Positions 51,008-61,770 of a stretch of 64,000 nt of DNA are shown here, piece by piece (the stretch's first letter is position 1; each line of letters begins with the position of its first letter). The notes under the pieces were generated by a model that had not been told where the DNA came from, made no database searches, and saw nothing but the letters and a program-made list of their open reading frames with translations. Position numbers and translations under genes: made by a program. Location: assembly GCA_946902875.1 (NCBI GenBank), contig OX336350.1:19148048-19212047 (forward strand), given 5' to 3'. Source of the DNA: Nematopogon swammerdamellus (taxonomy: Eukaryota; Arthropoda; Insecta; Lepidoptera; Adelidae).

Positions 51008-51117
51008 TAGTGGTTCCCAAATAGCGGTACGCGTACCCCCAGGGGTACGTAGGCTCGAGAGAAGGAGTACGCGTGGGCGCACTTTATGGCCATACCTCTA
51101 CATTCTAAAGTGAAGAA
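51008..51117. repeat. Short repeat abutting the hAT element
   Basis: TAGTGGTTCCCAAATAGCGG, TACGCGTACCCCCAGGGGTA. A related piece is at 62678-62710 (AGCGATTCCCAAATAGGGGT). Possibly an older hAT end. Confidence 0.45.
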
Positions 51118-51312
51118 AAACCGGCCAAGTTCGAGTCGAACTCGCGCACCGAGGGTTCCGTATCGCCATGTCATGGTTAGCGCCACTCACGCCATCTGTG
51201 GCGTGTTATTAAATGCTTCATATTAGTTAAATGTCATGATTTGTTAAAACGCTTCATATTCTATTCGGTAGATGGCGCGGCGCGCATACACTTTTTCGTT
51301 TCTTCTATGGGC
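51118..51312 (+). repeat. AAACCGGCC-family head
   Basis: AAACCGGCCAAGTTCGAGTC to TTCGTTTCTTCTATGGG; then broken by a SINE fragment. Confidence 0.75.
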
Positions 51313-51562
51313 TTCTCTTCATTTCATGTCGGCTACACTGAACTCGACGGAAAACACAAACTATTTGCATAGCCGTTTCGACGACGACGTTTCTTTCAGT
51401 GCGGTGATACCAACCCGGGCGGGATAAACCCTACCACCTAGTAACTTAAGAAGGGAAGGGACCCACAGTTTTACGTGGAATCCGAACCCCGGTCTGCCTC
51501 CAACGGTCGAGCAGTCACCCATCCAAGATCTGACCGCACCACTGAGCGCCGAGGTTGACATT
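51313..51562 (-). mobile_element. tRNA/5S SINE, tail truncated
   Basis: CTTCATTTCATGTCGGCTAC to CACTGAGCGCCGAGGTTGA on the + strand; minus-strand element with the promoter half present. Confidence 0.7.
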
Positions 51563-51749
51563 TTTAAACATTATTTAGACATATTTAAACATTCTACTCA
51601 GGGGTACTTGTAACAGAAAATTCGCCAAGAGATACGGATTAAAATGGTTAATGGCATAAAATGTCAGAAACAACCATGGGGAGTATAATTGCTTGAATCA
51701 TCAATACTCAACTAGGAACAAGTAAGTAACACTCAAGTACTCTGGTAAA

Positions 51750-51950
51750 TTACAGCACAACACCGACCACCACGTTTAGCAAAGTATTCAGAAAAGATAA
51801 ATATCAGGCTGCAAGTAAGGCACGAAGGCACACCTGCTGCATGAGTCGGCGGAAGTACCGTGCCAAGGTGAGAGGTGGCGAGCCTGTCGCCCATTAGCAC
51901 GGCATCTCTTCCTTATCCCTCAGTTGCCTTTTACGACATGCATGCATAAG
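51750..51950. repeat. Lepidopteran repeat (same family as 44936)
   Basis: AAATTACAGCACAACACCGA, GGCACGAAGGCACACCTGC, CGTGCCAAGGTGAGAGGTGG. Confidence 0.55.
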
Positions 51951-51961
51951 AAAAACTGTTT

Positions 51962-52168
51962 TTGAAATTACTAAATTATGAAGCAAACGTGAGTGGAAGA
52001 GTCGGGAAGGGTCGCCCTAGACGCACGTACCTGGTCCAGATCGGGCATGTGCTCAAAAAGGGTCAAGTGCGTAGTACCCGTAACCGAATGGGAGTGAAAG
52101 AGGCGGCAGAGGTGTGTCAGGATCGTGGCACTTGGAGATACGATTCCTTCATCGCAGGAGAGCTTTGA
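51962..52168 (+). pseudogene. LINE C-terminal fragment (GRPRRTY type)
   Basis: Reads GKGRPRRTYLVQIGHVLKKG, QVRSTRNRMGVKEAAEVCQD, then RGTWRYDSF to a stop. This is the C-terminus of an RTE-like LINE ORF2 (GKGRPRRTYxDQI ... VxxDRxxWR). Nothing upstream survives. Confidence 0.7.
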
Positions 52169-52811
52169 CACAGCTGCTGTGGTAGCAGCCAAACTGCACT
52201 ATGGGAGTTTAACAAAAACGACATGCTCCGCCTAAACATTAGGTTAGGGTTAAATTAAAGAAGATGCGTCGCTTCTGTAATTTAACCCTGGTTTTTTTTT
52301 AACCACCAAAACAGGTTAATAATCTCTGTTTGGGGAGAAAACTCGCATAGTGCCGTCCGTCACAGCTGAAGCAAAACTCTCCTGCGATGAAGGACTCGTC
52401 TTGGAGATCCGTTGTCTCTGCCTACGCCACCGTGAAACAGGTGTGACGCTATGTATGTATTTATGTACCAAAATATGGTAAATAATTTATAAACATATTT
52501 GAAAGAAAAAAGATTCAGCTCATGAAACCTATATAAACTAACTTTATAAGAGAAAAAAGTAATTTACCTCGTGAAAAGAAAACAAGAAATAAAAATGTTA
52601 ATTTCTTCATAATTTCTACTTCCGTTGTAATTTCCTTTATGCTCGCTTTCATTCTTGGAATAGCGCCAATTATTACAAGTATACAAATAGCTATTTTCAA
52701 GTTATAAAAAACTTCGAGGAAATTCAGCTTTACCTCATAGCCGGCGGGTAATTGTTCGAGTTTACACAATATCTTAATCGAAATAATACATATTGACATT
52801 AGAAACAAAAA
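52169..52811. other. Unassigned, one palindrome-related fragment
   Basis: 52244-52320 (GGGTTAAATTAAAGAAGATG, AACCACCAAAACAGGTTAAT) resembles 39095-39170 of the large palindrome. The minus-strand open frame 52515-52844 is I/F/L-rich and not recognised. Confidence 0.4.
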
Positions 52812-53196
52812 AAAACCTGCCAAGTGCGAGTCGAACTCGCGCACCGACAGTTCCGTATCGCCATGTCATGGTCAGCGCCACTCACGCCATCTATTGTATT
52901 AGTTAAAATGCTTCTTACTCTTTCCGGTAGATGGCGCGCATACACCTTTTAGTTTCTTGTATACCTTTTTCTTTTCTTGTAATTCACGGGGTCCCCCGTG
53001 AATTTTTTACTTTTTCTTATTTGTATTATTTGTTGTTATATCGGCCATAATAACACATATTCTGTGAAAATTTCAACGGGCTACTATTACGGTTTCAAGA
53101 GATGCAGCCCTCGGACAGACAGATGGACAGACAGACAGACAGACGGCGTAGGCTTAGTAATAGGGTCCCGTACGACGGACACGGAACCCTAAAAAT
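52812..53196 (+). repeat. AAACCGGCC-family repeat
   Basis: AACCTGCCAAGTGCGAGTCG to GACACGGAACCCTAAAAA, including the TCGGACAGACAGATGGACAG tract. Confidence 0.8.
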
Positions 53197-53319
53197 GAAG
53201 ACAATTGTACTTCTGTTTACTTTTTATAGGCAGGTAATAATTTAATATATTATATTGCATATTAAACATTCACAATGTAAATGAAAAAAATACATACATA
53301 TACATACATACTACACGCT

Positions 53320-53928
53320 ATATCCCGGCAATCCGGGTAAGCTGAATGATCGGCGTTGTGCTGCAAGTACTCTTGTAAATTACAGCGCAACACCGCCCAT
53401 CACGTTTCGTAAAATATTCGGTGAAGATATTCTATCAAGCGGCAAGGTACTGGCTAAGGTAAGGCACGAAGACCCACCTGCTGCATGAATCGGTGATAGG
53501 ACCGTGCCAAAGTGAGAGGTGGCTATCCTGTCGCCATTTAACATAGCATCATGCCCTTTTCCCTTAGTCTCCCTTTAAGACATGCACGAGATGATACAGT
53601 GGGGCAAATTTTTTTATGTACCAGCCCCATCATACGGTCTGGGGCCACTGCCCCACACGGTATGATACGGTATGACTACAAAAGCCTTAGTAAAATACGC
53701 CATTCAGGTATCAGGATAAACCCATACCCAGTACCGTGTGAGGCCGGTACTTAAAAAGAATAGCCCCACTGCATCTCTCCCCGTGCGTGTCTTAAAAGGC
53801 GACTAAGGGATAAGGATAAGATGTCGTGCTGAAGGGCGACAGGATAGCCACCTCTCACTTTGGATCCATCCTTCCACCGAGTCATGCAGCGGGTGTGTCT
53901 TCGTACCTTACTTGCTGCTTGATTGCTT
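53320..53928. repeat. Inverted and nested copies of the 44936 repeat family
   Basis: 53330-53630 runs in one orientation (AAGTACTCTTGTAAATTACA, CCGTGCCAAAGTGAGAGGTG) and 53735-53928 in the other (CCCCGTGCGTGTCTTAAAAG, CCACCTCTCACTTTGGA). Confidence 0.6.
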
Positions 53929-54635
53929 GATAAACCCATAGTGCTTCCCATTTCATTTCCCAACAAACCAAAGTGCTAGCAGGTGTAGAATTTCCCACTG
54001 CACGATTTTGTCCGAATACTTGGCTAAACGTGGTGGTCGGCGTTGTGCTGTTATTTGCAAGAGTACCTGCAGCACAAATCCAATTACTCTGCTTACCCCG
54101 ATTGTCGGGATACAACGTGTGTTATGTATGTATGTATGATAAACCCATAATGCTTCCCATTTCATTTCCCAACAAACCAAAGTGCTAGCAGGTGTAGAAT
54201 TTCCCACTGCACGATTTTGTCCGAATACTTGGCTAAACGTGGTGCTCGGCGTTGTGCTGTTATTTGCAAGAGTACCTGCAGCACAAATCCAATTACTCTG
54301 CTTACCCGATTGTCGGGATACAACGTGTGTTATGTATGTATGTATGATAAACCCATAGTGCTTCCCATTTCATTTCCCAACAAACCAAAGTGCTAGCAGG
54401 TGTAGAATTTCCCACTGCACGATTTTGTCCGAATACTTGGCTAAACGTGGTGCTCGGCGTTGTGCTGTTATTTGCAAGAGTACCTGCAGCACAAATCCAA
54501 TTACTCTGCTTACCCGATTGTCGGGATACAACGTGTGTTATGTATGTATGTATGATAAACCCATAGTGCTTCCCATTTCATTTCCCAACAAACCAAAGTG
54601 CTAGCAGGTGTAGAATTTCCCACTGCACGATTTTC
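53929..54635 (+). repeat. 208-bp tandem array, 3.4 copies
   Basis: GATAAACCCATAGTGCTTCC starts units at 53929, 54138, 54346 and 54554 (periods 209, 208, 208). Units are nearly identical (one visible change each, for example GTGGTCGGCG to GTGCTCGGCG) and end in (TATG)n. The unit includes GTACCTGCAGCACAAATCC, a piece of the neighbouring repeat family. Confidence 0.92.
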
Positions 54636-54769
54636 ATTAGGTGTTATATTGATTTTACTCTCGAAAAGCCCACGTTGTCTCCTTGCAACACTACGGTGAA
54701 CAAAGCTTCAGTTAGAGTCTGACTCGTGCATCTTGGCGCAGCTTCACCTTACAACCGAACAAGTAAGTG

Positions 54770-55320
54770 TCTAACGATGCCCATGGACATTCTGTGATGC
54801 AAGAACGTTGAACCTATTCAACGTTCTTGGCGAATGCCATGCTGGCCGGACAGGAGCCTTTTCACGTCCATTTTGAAAACCCACAGGCAATACTTGGGAG
54901 GAAAAGGTAGGCAGGGAGTGCGTTCCACATTTTCCCGGTTCTATGAATAAAAGACCAACAGAACCGGTTGGTGCGCATCAGTGGTAGGTCAGTTGTATAG
55001 GGGTGCATCTCCTGCCCAGTAGGTGTAGTGCGGAGGTGGAATGTGGACGGCGGAATCGCTTTAAATTGCTCCTCCGACCACTCTCTGTGAAATAGACGAT
55101 AGAACACATTTAGGCAGCTTACGTCCCTACGGAGTTGCAGCGGTTCTAATTCGCGGGACACCACAAGGTCATCCACAAGTTGCACGGCACGACGCTTGAT
55201 TGAGTCTAGCGGCGCAAGCTGGTATTTAGCTGAGCCATCAGTACTCGTGCGAGCAGTACTCCAAGCAAGATCTAACCTGTCAGTTTTTAGCCCGGCTTGA
55301 GGTAGGTACTGCCACACCTT
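54770..55320 (-). pseudogene. LINE ORF2 C-terminus and tail
   Basis: Minus strand: DGSAKYQLAPLDSIKRRAVQ, FYRLFHREWSEEQFKAIPPS, FIHRTGKMWNALPAYLFLPS, then a frame break and the tail GGGCATCGTTAGACACTTAC. Same LINE family as 28365 and 61330. 5' truncated. Confidence 0.8.
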
Positions 55321-55551
55321 GTTGAGATAGGTATATTTAACTGCTTCGCTTCAGTGAGAGTATCTACTAGAGGCATCGCTACGAAGAGAAATACATAGAA
55401 ATTATGTCCCAACAGCTGAGGTACTTTCTGAATCAGGAAAGGTGAGTCTAATGATACTGAATGAGTTTAAATAGGAAAATTACATCTTTCAATTGTCGTC
55501 TATCTTCGAGTTATAGTAAATTTACCGTTCGTTTATCGGTTTCTATATAAT

Positions 55552-55735
55552 ACTAGCTGTGCCCGCGACTTCGTCCGCGTGGACTTATCATCTACCTACC
55601 GGGTTCAATTGTATTTTCAAACCATCCAAGGACCTACTCAAATATACACACAACATTTCATCCAAATCGGTCCAGCCGTTTAGGAGGAGTTAGGTGACAA
55701 ACACACGTACAGAAGAATGTACATTTATTAAATCT
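55552..55735 (-). mobile_element. Helitron-like 3' end (inverted) with lepidopteran tail
   Basis: ACTAGCTGTGCCCGCGACTT, CGTCCGCGTGGAC on the + strand is the inverse of a Helitron-type hairpin and CTAG end. It is followed by ATTTCATCCAAATCGGTCCA and TTTAGGAGGAGTTAGGTGAC, a very common lepidopteran association. Confidence 0.6.
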
Positions 55736-56340
55736 TTGTGGAGCTATAAACAATTAATAGGTATATATCTATGTCAAGCAAGACGTAAGTATTAAGTAAT
55801 TATATATGCCGCGACCAATGATATTATATGTTAAAAAGGAGGTAGATAGGTTATACGAGCTCCCAAAGCGGCATATTAAATACAAGACCACAGTCCTATT
55901 TGAAGTTAGTCGCGCACCAACTACGCACGCGTTCAGACGTGCGTCGTCCTTCCTAAGTAGTTATCAGTTATACAAACAGCCACATAACTTGAATTCCTTC
56001 CCTTAATAATTGGAATAAGATAATTCGAGTCTGCGCATCACTTTATAGTTCTTTCTGTCAACGTTTCAAGTTCGTGCCGTGTGTGAGCACCGAATGTCGT
56101 ATAGACAACGTATCTTTCTTAAAATATCATTGGCCGCGACGCAGATGTTAGAGAGAGCTCGTACGTAAGTCAGTTTAAAGGCCCTGTCTCCTTCGACAAC
56201 TACATGATTCGATCGCATAGAGTGATAAATAATGTAAACGGCAAAACGGCTATACGGGAAGCGCGGTGATGGGGCCCTATATAACATGGGGACATTTTGG
56301 CAATTTAGTAAAGAAATTCTGACTGAACGCAGAGTCCTCA
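55736..56340. other. Unassigned sequence
   Basis: Open frames of 66 residues (+) and 120 residues (-) have no recognisable motif. No repeat identified. Confidence 0.4.
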
Positions 56341-56344
56341 AACA

Positions 56345-56892
56345 CAAACAAAACACAACAAAATACAAACGAGTCGAACTCGCGCAGCGAAGGTTCCGTA
56401 TCCCCTTGTCATGGCTAGCACCGCTCACGCCATCTATGGCGTGTTATGAAATGCTTCATATTAGTTAAATGTCATGATTAGTTAAAATGCTTCATCATAA
56501 TCTATTCGGTAGATGGCGCGCGCGCCAACACTTTTTGGTTTTTCTATGGGAACCCCCGTGAATTTTTTACTTTTTATTATTTTATTTATTTATTGTTATA
56601 TCGGCCATAATAACACATATTCTATGAAAATTTCAACGAGCTACCTATTACGGTTCAAGAGATACAGCCCTCGGACGGACAGACAGACAGACAGACAGAT
56701 GGCGTAGGCTTACTGTTTCTTCTGTAAATTGGAGGAGATAAGTAGCGTTTAAGTAATGAATGAATGACAAGTTAGATTTAAGAAAATTGTATAAGTGCGT
56801 ATGTAAATCTTGTTTTCGGTACAATAAATAAGTTTTTGTTTTGTTTTGTTTAGTAATAGGGTCCCGTACGACGGATACGGAAACCTAAAAAC
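56345..56892 (+). repeat. AAACCGGCC-family repeat with a 3' insertion
   Basis: From the GAGTCGAACTCGCGCAGCGA head to GATACGGAAACCTAAAAA. At 56712-56850 it is split by a short insert ending TTTTGTTTTGTTTTG (ACAATAAATAAG just before), which looks like the 3' end of a retroposon. Confidence 0.7.
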
Positions 56893-57283
56893 TGTAGCCG
56901 CAAAAAGGCGATTTGCACAATAAAAGTAAAGAAATTATAGTGTTAGATGTTATTTAAACGTTCCCTTTAAGTTTGGATCAAGTTCTTGGACACGAAAGAA
57001 AAACAAACATATCAAAAACAACGGAAACTTTATTACTGTTGTTGAAACATTTGGGACATGTTTGTTTTTCAAAAAAATTTTTTTTTGAAAAATGGGTACG
57101 TACACAGTTTATATTGCTCGTTTTACGTTCCTATTTGTACATACAACAAAATTCAATAATTCTTCGATCAGGTGAAAGTGTGTGTTCGTTTGTGATCGTG
57201 ACTGCTTGGGCCACAAACCAAACTGACGTATGTAGTACTTTATGCGACTTTGGTACCATCACCCGACTTCTATTATTTTTTTC
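56893..57283. other. Unassigned AT-rich sequence
   Basis: No gene recognised. Confidence 0.4.
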
Positions 57284-57291
57284 CTTGAAGC

Positions 57292-57579
57292 CACAGAGCA
57301 TGGAATACCGCGCGCCGCGCCTCCTAAAGACGCCCTGAGCGCGATTTCCCTACAACGCCGTTGAAGCCTGTGGGCGTGGCCTATGACTTAAATATGTGTG
57401 TTGTGCGTATGCATTTGTTTTGTGCGTGTGCCTAACTTGCTCCTCTTTGTGTGTAGTGTCGATACTAACACACACACACATACGAAGCGCTAGCAGCTCT
57501 GCGTACGATTATTGGGTTTCAAATATTATCGCTTAGGGCGTCTCTAGGAGGGGGCGCGCGCGGTATTCCATGCTCTGTG
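57292..57579. mobile_element. 288-bp hAT-type MITE
   Basis: Inverted ends CACAGAGCATGGAATACCGC / GCGGTATTCCATGCTCTGTG with a perfect 8-bp duplication CTTGAAGC (57284-57291 and 57580-57587). GC-rich subterminal parts, (CA)n in the middle, no coding. Confidence 0.85.
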
Positions 57580-57821
57580 CTTGAAGCTTTAAATAAACAA
57601 AATTTTCAGAAGGAAACTAAATGTATGATGAAATTTATGATGAAATTAAATGAAATATTCGTTCTTGTTAAACATAAAGAGTTGTGAAAAGACAGACTTA
57701 ATGCACAAACTTTATATATACCAGTCATAACTGGAATCATGGACATTAATATTATACCTACTTTAGATATTGTTGGAGACGAATTAAATTTAATGGAACA
57801 TTACAATAACAGTTGGTTTTT

Positions 57822-58440
57822 AGTGTTCCGCATCCGTAGTACGGGACCCTATTACTAAGCCTACGCCGTCTGTCTGTCTGTCTGAGGGCTGTATCTCTTG
57901 AACCCTAATAGGTAGCCCGTTGAAATGTTCACAGAATATGTGTTATTATCAGTGATCGGAAAAAGCGGCGCTAATTTACCTACAGTGGAAGAACATAGAC
58001 AAAATAAACCCTAACAATGGAGACTTCCTTAGTCCTTATAAAATCATATCACATCCCATATCATTGGGAAAGGTCTGTGCAAATCAGTGGGACATTAAAA
58101 AAAGGGCTGTTAAAAAATATAACTTCATTTTATAAGGACTAAGGAAGTCTCCAATGTTAGGGTTTATTTTGTCTATGTTCTTCCACTGTAGGTAAATTTG
58201 CGCCCCTTTTTTCCGATCACTGGTTATTATGGCCGATATAACAACAAACAATAAAAATAATAAAAGGTAAAAAATTCACGAGGGTTCCCATACAAGAAAC
58301 TAAAAAGTGTATGCGCGTCATCTACCGAAAGCAGTATGAAGCATTTTAACTAATACATAGATGGTGTGAGTGGCTCTGACCATGACATGGCGAGCGCGAA
58401 CCCTCGGTGCGCGAGTTCGACTCGCACTTGGCCGGTTTTT
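57822..58440 (-). repeat. AAACCGGCC-family repeat carrying a MITE
   Basis: Minus copy from GTTCCGCATCCGTAGTACGG to GAGTTCGACTCGCACTTGGC, CGGTTTTT; interrupted by the MITE at 57950-58222. Confidence 0.8.
57950..58222. mobile_element. 273-bp hAT-type MITE
   Basis: Inverted repeats of about 100 bp starting CAGTGATCGGAAAAA, flanked by a perfect 8-bp duplication GTTATTAT (57942-57949 and 58223-58230). Removal restores the host repeat (GTGTTATTATGGCCG). Confidence 0.9.
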
Positions 58441-58454
58441 GTTTTCTCTTTTTC

Positions 58455-58540
58455 TAGTCAGTCAGTCAGTCAGCGTGTAAGCGTCCACTGCTGGACATAC
58501 GCCTCTCCAATTTTCCTCCAGTCCTCCCGGCATTTCTAGG
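58455..58540 (-). mobile_element. RTE-type LINE tail
   Basis: (AGTC)n followed by GCGTGTAAGCGTCCACTGCT and TCCTCCAGTCCTCCCGG, the reverse of the end of the RTE fragment at 33570-33835. Confidence 0.65.
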
Positions 58541-58886
58541 TAATTTTAAAATTAATTTTTAGTTTATAACGTAAATCATACACTTGACTTCTCATCAAAT
58601 AAAAGATATTTATCGTTCATATACCATATCAATAGCAGCTCTGTAATTTTAATTTCAATGTATGTATGTAAGTCAGTTTAAAAGCCTTCCCCGCGTGAAG
58701 GTTCGATCCTGCATAAGCCTGCCCATTACCCGTTCGCTCAATTGCTATTACTCGTACACGCGGTCTAGCTAGCTAGGGACTCGACCGCAAATATGTGGAA
58801 CTATTTCGGACACACATGTTGTATCTACAATTTAAATTGGATGAAAACTTAGTCAGTGCGAAGGCGCAATGTAAAATATATTTAGA

Positions 58887-59132
58887 AAAAAAACCGACCA
58901 AGTGCGAGCCGGGCTCGCGTACCGAAGTATCCGCACCCCCGCAGCACACGAAAAAAAAGTGTTTTTATTATATCCGCCAAAATCTGTGAAAATTTCAACC
59001 GGCTAGCTATTAACGATTCCAAAGCTACAGCCATCGGACGGACGGAAGGACGGACAGACAGACAGACAGGCGGACAGACAGACGTTGTAGGCTTCGTAAT
59101 AGCCTTCCGTACGGGGTACGGAAACCTAAAAA
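58887..59132 (+). repeat. AAACCGGCC-family repeat, diverged
   Basis: AAACCGACCAAGTGCGAGCC to GTACGGAAACCTAAAAA, with a GACAGACAGACAGACAGG tract. Confidence 0.7.
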
Positions 59133-59149
59133 TTGCTGAGACTTTGGAT

Positions 59150-59350
59150 TTTTTTATGTAACGTAATATTTTTGGCTACATCGTTATACCAGCGTGACTT
59201 CAGCGCGTCGCTCCTCGGTAAACTAGGTGCCATGGCAGTGCTGGCCCCTTATGGTCGTGTCGGCTACACTGAACTGGACGGAGACACGAACTATTTTCAT
59301 AGACGCTCCGACCGACCTTCATTCCGTCCGATGGTATCATATTTCAGAAT
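59150..59350 (-). mobile_element. tRNA/5S SINE tail, diverged
   Basis: TGGCTACATCGTTATACCAG, AACTAGGTGCCATGGCAGTG, CGGCTACACTGAACTGGACG. Confidence 0.55.
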
Positions 59351-59454
59351 AGCATTTTTAGGTTTCCGTAGCCAGCGTTTCTCGCAGGGACACTTATGAA
59401 ATCTGTTAGTTGTCTGTCCGTCCGTCCGTCCTGCCAGCGTCGCTGGCTACAGAA

Positions 59455-59680
59455 AATTAAATTACAAATTTTAAAACATCCGACCCCTAAAAAGTCAAAA
59501 ATAATTTCCGTTTACTTACTTAAAGGAGTCGGGGGACCTCTAAGCAAATACCCGCGTAGCTCTGAGTTTTTATATTTTATTTACTTAACGGTCCCCCGAC
59601 TCCTTTAAGTAAGTACCTAAGCGGAAATTATTTTTGACTTTTTAAGGGTCGGGGCTTTTTGTAATTTAAGTTTCATTTCA
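59455..59680. mobile_element. Inverted-repeat element (MITE-like)
   Basis: Arms of about 85 bp: AAAGTCAAAAATAATTTCCG and AAAGGAGTCGGGGGACC on the left; GGTCCCCCGACTCCTTT and CGGAAATTATTTTTGACTTT on the right, around a 50-bp centre. Confidence 0.75.
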
Positions 59681-60015
59681 AGCTTTTAAAAAAAAAAACC
59701 CCGTCCGAATCGGTCCATCCGTGAGACGTAATTTTTGTATTACTTCATAATTACTTGATTACAAACATAGCTAAGAACCATCCCGATGAAATCAGCTTTC
59801 TAATAAAAAAAAAACCCGCATTCAAATCGGTAAATCCGGTTTCCGGGAGCTACGATGCCACAGTCAGACACACCCTTATACACATACACACATACACGTT
59901 AAACTTATATATAATAACACCCCTCTTTTTGTGTCGGGGGTTAAAAAGGTAGCCGGGAGTGCATGGATGAGAACATCGGAAGACCTCGTATGGTGGCTTG
60001 CCTTGGGAGGGCTAT

Positions 60016-60367
60016 TTTTTTTATGGAACTGACACGGTTGGCTACATCACCTATAACATCCGTGATGTCAGCCCATAACACCGCGGTGAACTTGGTGCCA
60101 CGTCAGTGCTTCCCTTCATTTCATGTCCGCTACACTGAGCTGGACAGAAAACACGAACTATTCACATAGCCGTTTCGACCGACGGGTTGAACCCTACCAC
60201 CTAGTAAGGTAAGAAGGGAAGGGACCTATTGTTTTACGTGCAATCGGAACCACGGTCAGCCTCCAACGGTCGAGCGGTCACCCATCCAAGTACTGACCGG
60301 CCCAGCGTTGCTTAGCAATCAATAGCGACAGTAGACTGTCTGCACTACTGAGCTATCGAAGCTGACA
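60016..60367 (-). mobile_element. tRNA/5S SINE, nearly complete
   Basis: TTTTTTTTATGGAACTGACA to CTGAGCTATCGAAGCTGAC. The 5S-like segment (GGTCACCCATCCAAGTACTG, ACCGGCCCAGCGTTGCTTAG) is clear. Confidence 0.8.
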
Positions 60368-61010
60368 TATGTCCAGCAGTAGACGGATACGGGCAGGCGA
60401 CTAAGTGAGAGCAAGCTATTAGATTTCCACATTCTTAATACGATTTCAGTCAATGTTCAGTTTATCTTGTGGATTTTCCATTGCTCTACCAAATAGCAAT
60501 GTCAGCGCTTCCGGACAAAAAGTAAGTAAGTAAGTAAATTGGACCAATTTCGGGGGAGTTTCTAGCTGAGCAGGCGCTGCGTGACCGGAGCACTAGTCAG
60601 GATATCGTTAACTAAGCTAGCGAGAGTTAACTCTAACAGTATATAAGTACAACTGGGCGCGGTCAGTTGATGGATGTGTGACCGCTCGATCCAAGAAAAG
60701 TGTTGTTAACGGTAGGTAATGCATACTAACGTGAAACTTAGTGTGATTAAAGTGCAAACTCTGAGGTTAAACAAAAATAATAAAAACCGACCAATTACGT
60801 GGTGATACCGAACCCGTTTATCAATTCCTATGGAATAGTACTAACATATTATCAACATAAAATATTATTAAAACCTCAAGTCAACTTCTAGTGTCCGATG
60901 CCAAATACGACTTTGGTGACGACAGCATAAGGTTTAACGTTGAACCGTGCAACCTTTCGCAAAAATTATGCGACATCATGAAGGTGCAACAGAGCGAGAA
61001 TTTGGAGATC
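60368..61010. other. Unassigned sequence
   Basis: No gene recognised. Open frame 60891-61124 runs through the tRNA-like stretch and is not called. Confidence 0.4.
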
Positions 61011-61014
61011 TGGA

Positions 61015-61088
61015 GGTCCGGTGGCGTAGTTGGTTATCACGTTGGCGGCTCAAGCCAGAGACCCAGGTTGGAATCCTGGCCGGGATGT
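61015..61088 (+). pseudogene. tRNA-like pseudogene or SINE head
   Basis: GTGGCGTAGTTGGTTATCAC fits a D arm and A box. TTGGC/GCCAG forms an anticodon stem with loop GGCTCAA, which lacks U33. CCAGGTTGGAATCCTGG forms a T arm with one change from TTCGAAT. The acceptor stem is poor. So not a functional tRNA. Confidence 0.5.
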
Positions 61089-61329
61089 ATTATTTCCAAT
61101 GATTTTCGCTTTGCAGTTTTTTAATACAAATATATATAAAACAAGTAGGTACGTGCTTAGTACTAACATATAAACAAAAAATAATAATTCCTGTGGAAGT
61201 TTGTTCCAGTCGTTCACCACTCTATTTGTTGTAAAATGTGTGCGATAATAGTGTTATGCTGTGGCATAGAAGATACACGTTTCGGTTGACCTACCACTAA
61301 TGCGCCCACCTGGTTTTGTAGGTGTTATA

Positions 61330-61545
61330 TTTGCAGAACCGGTAAAATTTGGAACGCACTCCTTGCCCATCTATTTCCTCCCAAGTACAGCCTGGGGGTT
61401 TTCAAAAGGGGCGTAAAATGGCTGCTGTCAGGCCGGCATGGCATTCGCAATCCCCGTGCAATCCACAGAATGTCCATGGTCATCGTTAGATACCTAGTTG
61501 TAGGTGAAACAATGCCACATGTCGCGCTATGGATAAAAAAAATGT
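61330..61545 (+). pseudogene. LINE 3' end
   Basis: Reads RTGKIWNALLAHLFPPKYSL, then GGTTTTCAAAAGGGGCGTAA and tail GTTAGATACCTAGTTGTAGG, CTATGGATAAAAAAAATG. 5' truncated. Confidence 0.75.
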
Positions 61546-61599
61546 GAACATTTAGGTCAGCTCAGGGCTAATTATGTACACCCCTATTACGTCCGCTCT

Positions 61600-61770
61600 C
61601 TAGCTTCGAGCTTCGAGGGCAGCTTTAGCGCTTTGAGTCGTAAGTCGTAACTAAGATGTCGTAGCTCCCGTGGGATCTTCGTGAATCTTCTTTGCAATCG
61701 TTCTAGCTGTTGAAAGTCCATCGAGGAGTACGGCTGTCAGATCTGAAACCTATATTCCAGTACAAGCGAA
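61600..61770 (-). pseudogene. LINE C-terminal fragment (QRRFTK type)
   Basis: Minus strand: SSMDFQQLERLQRRFTKIPR, ELRHLSYDLRLKALKLPSKL. This segment (LERVQRRFTKLI..LRHLSYEERLKAL) follows the RT in CR1-like LINEs. An in-frame stop lies just before it. Confidence 0.7.

Noticed and set aside
50119..51186. 355-residue minus-strand frame with SADADADADILQLT repeats
   Set aside because: Lies inside a non-autonomous hAT element and follows from unit lengths divisible by 3. Kept as a curiosity, not as a gene.
52515..52844. 109-residue minus-strand frame rich in hydrophobic residues
   Set aside because: AT-rich chance frame that overlaps the start of a dispersed repeat; no recognisable transmembrane protein family.
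60891..61124. 77-residue frame starting MSDAKYDFGDDSIRFN
   Set aside because: Runs into the tRNA-like sequence and shows no family feature; probably chance.
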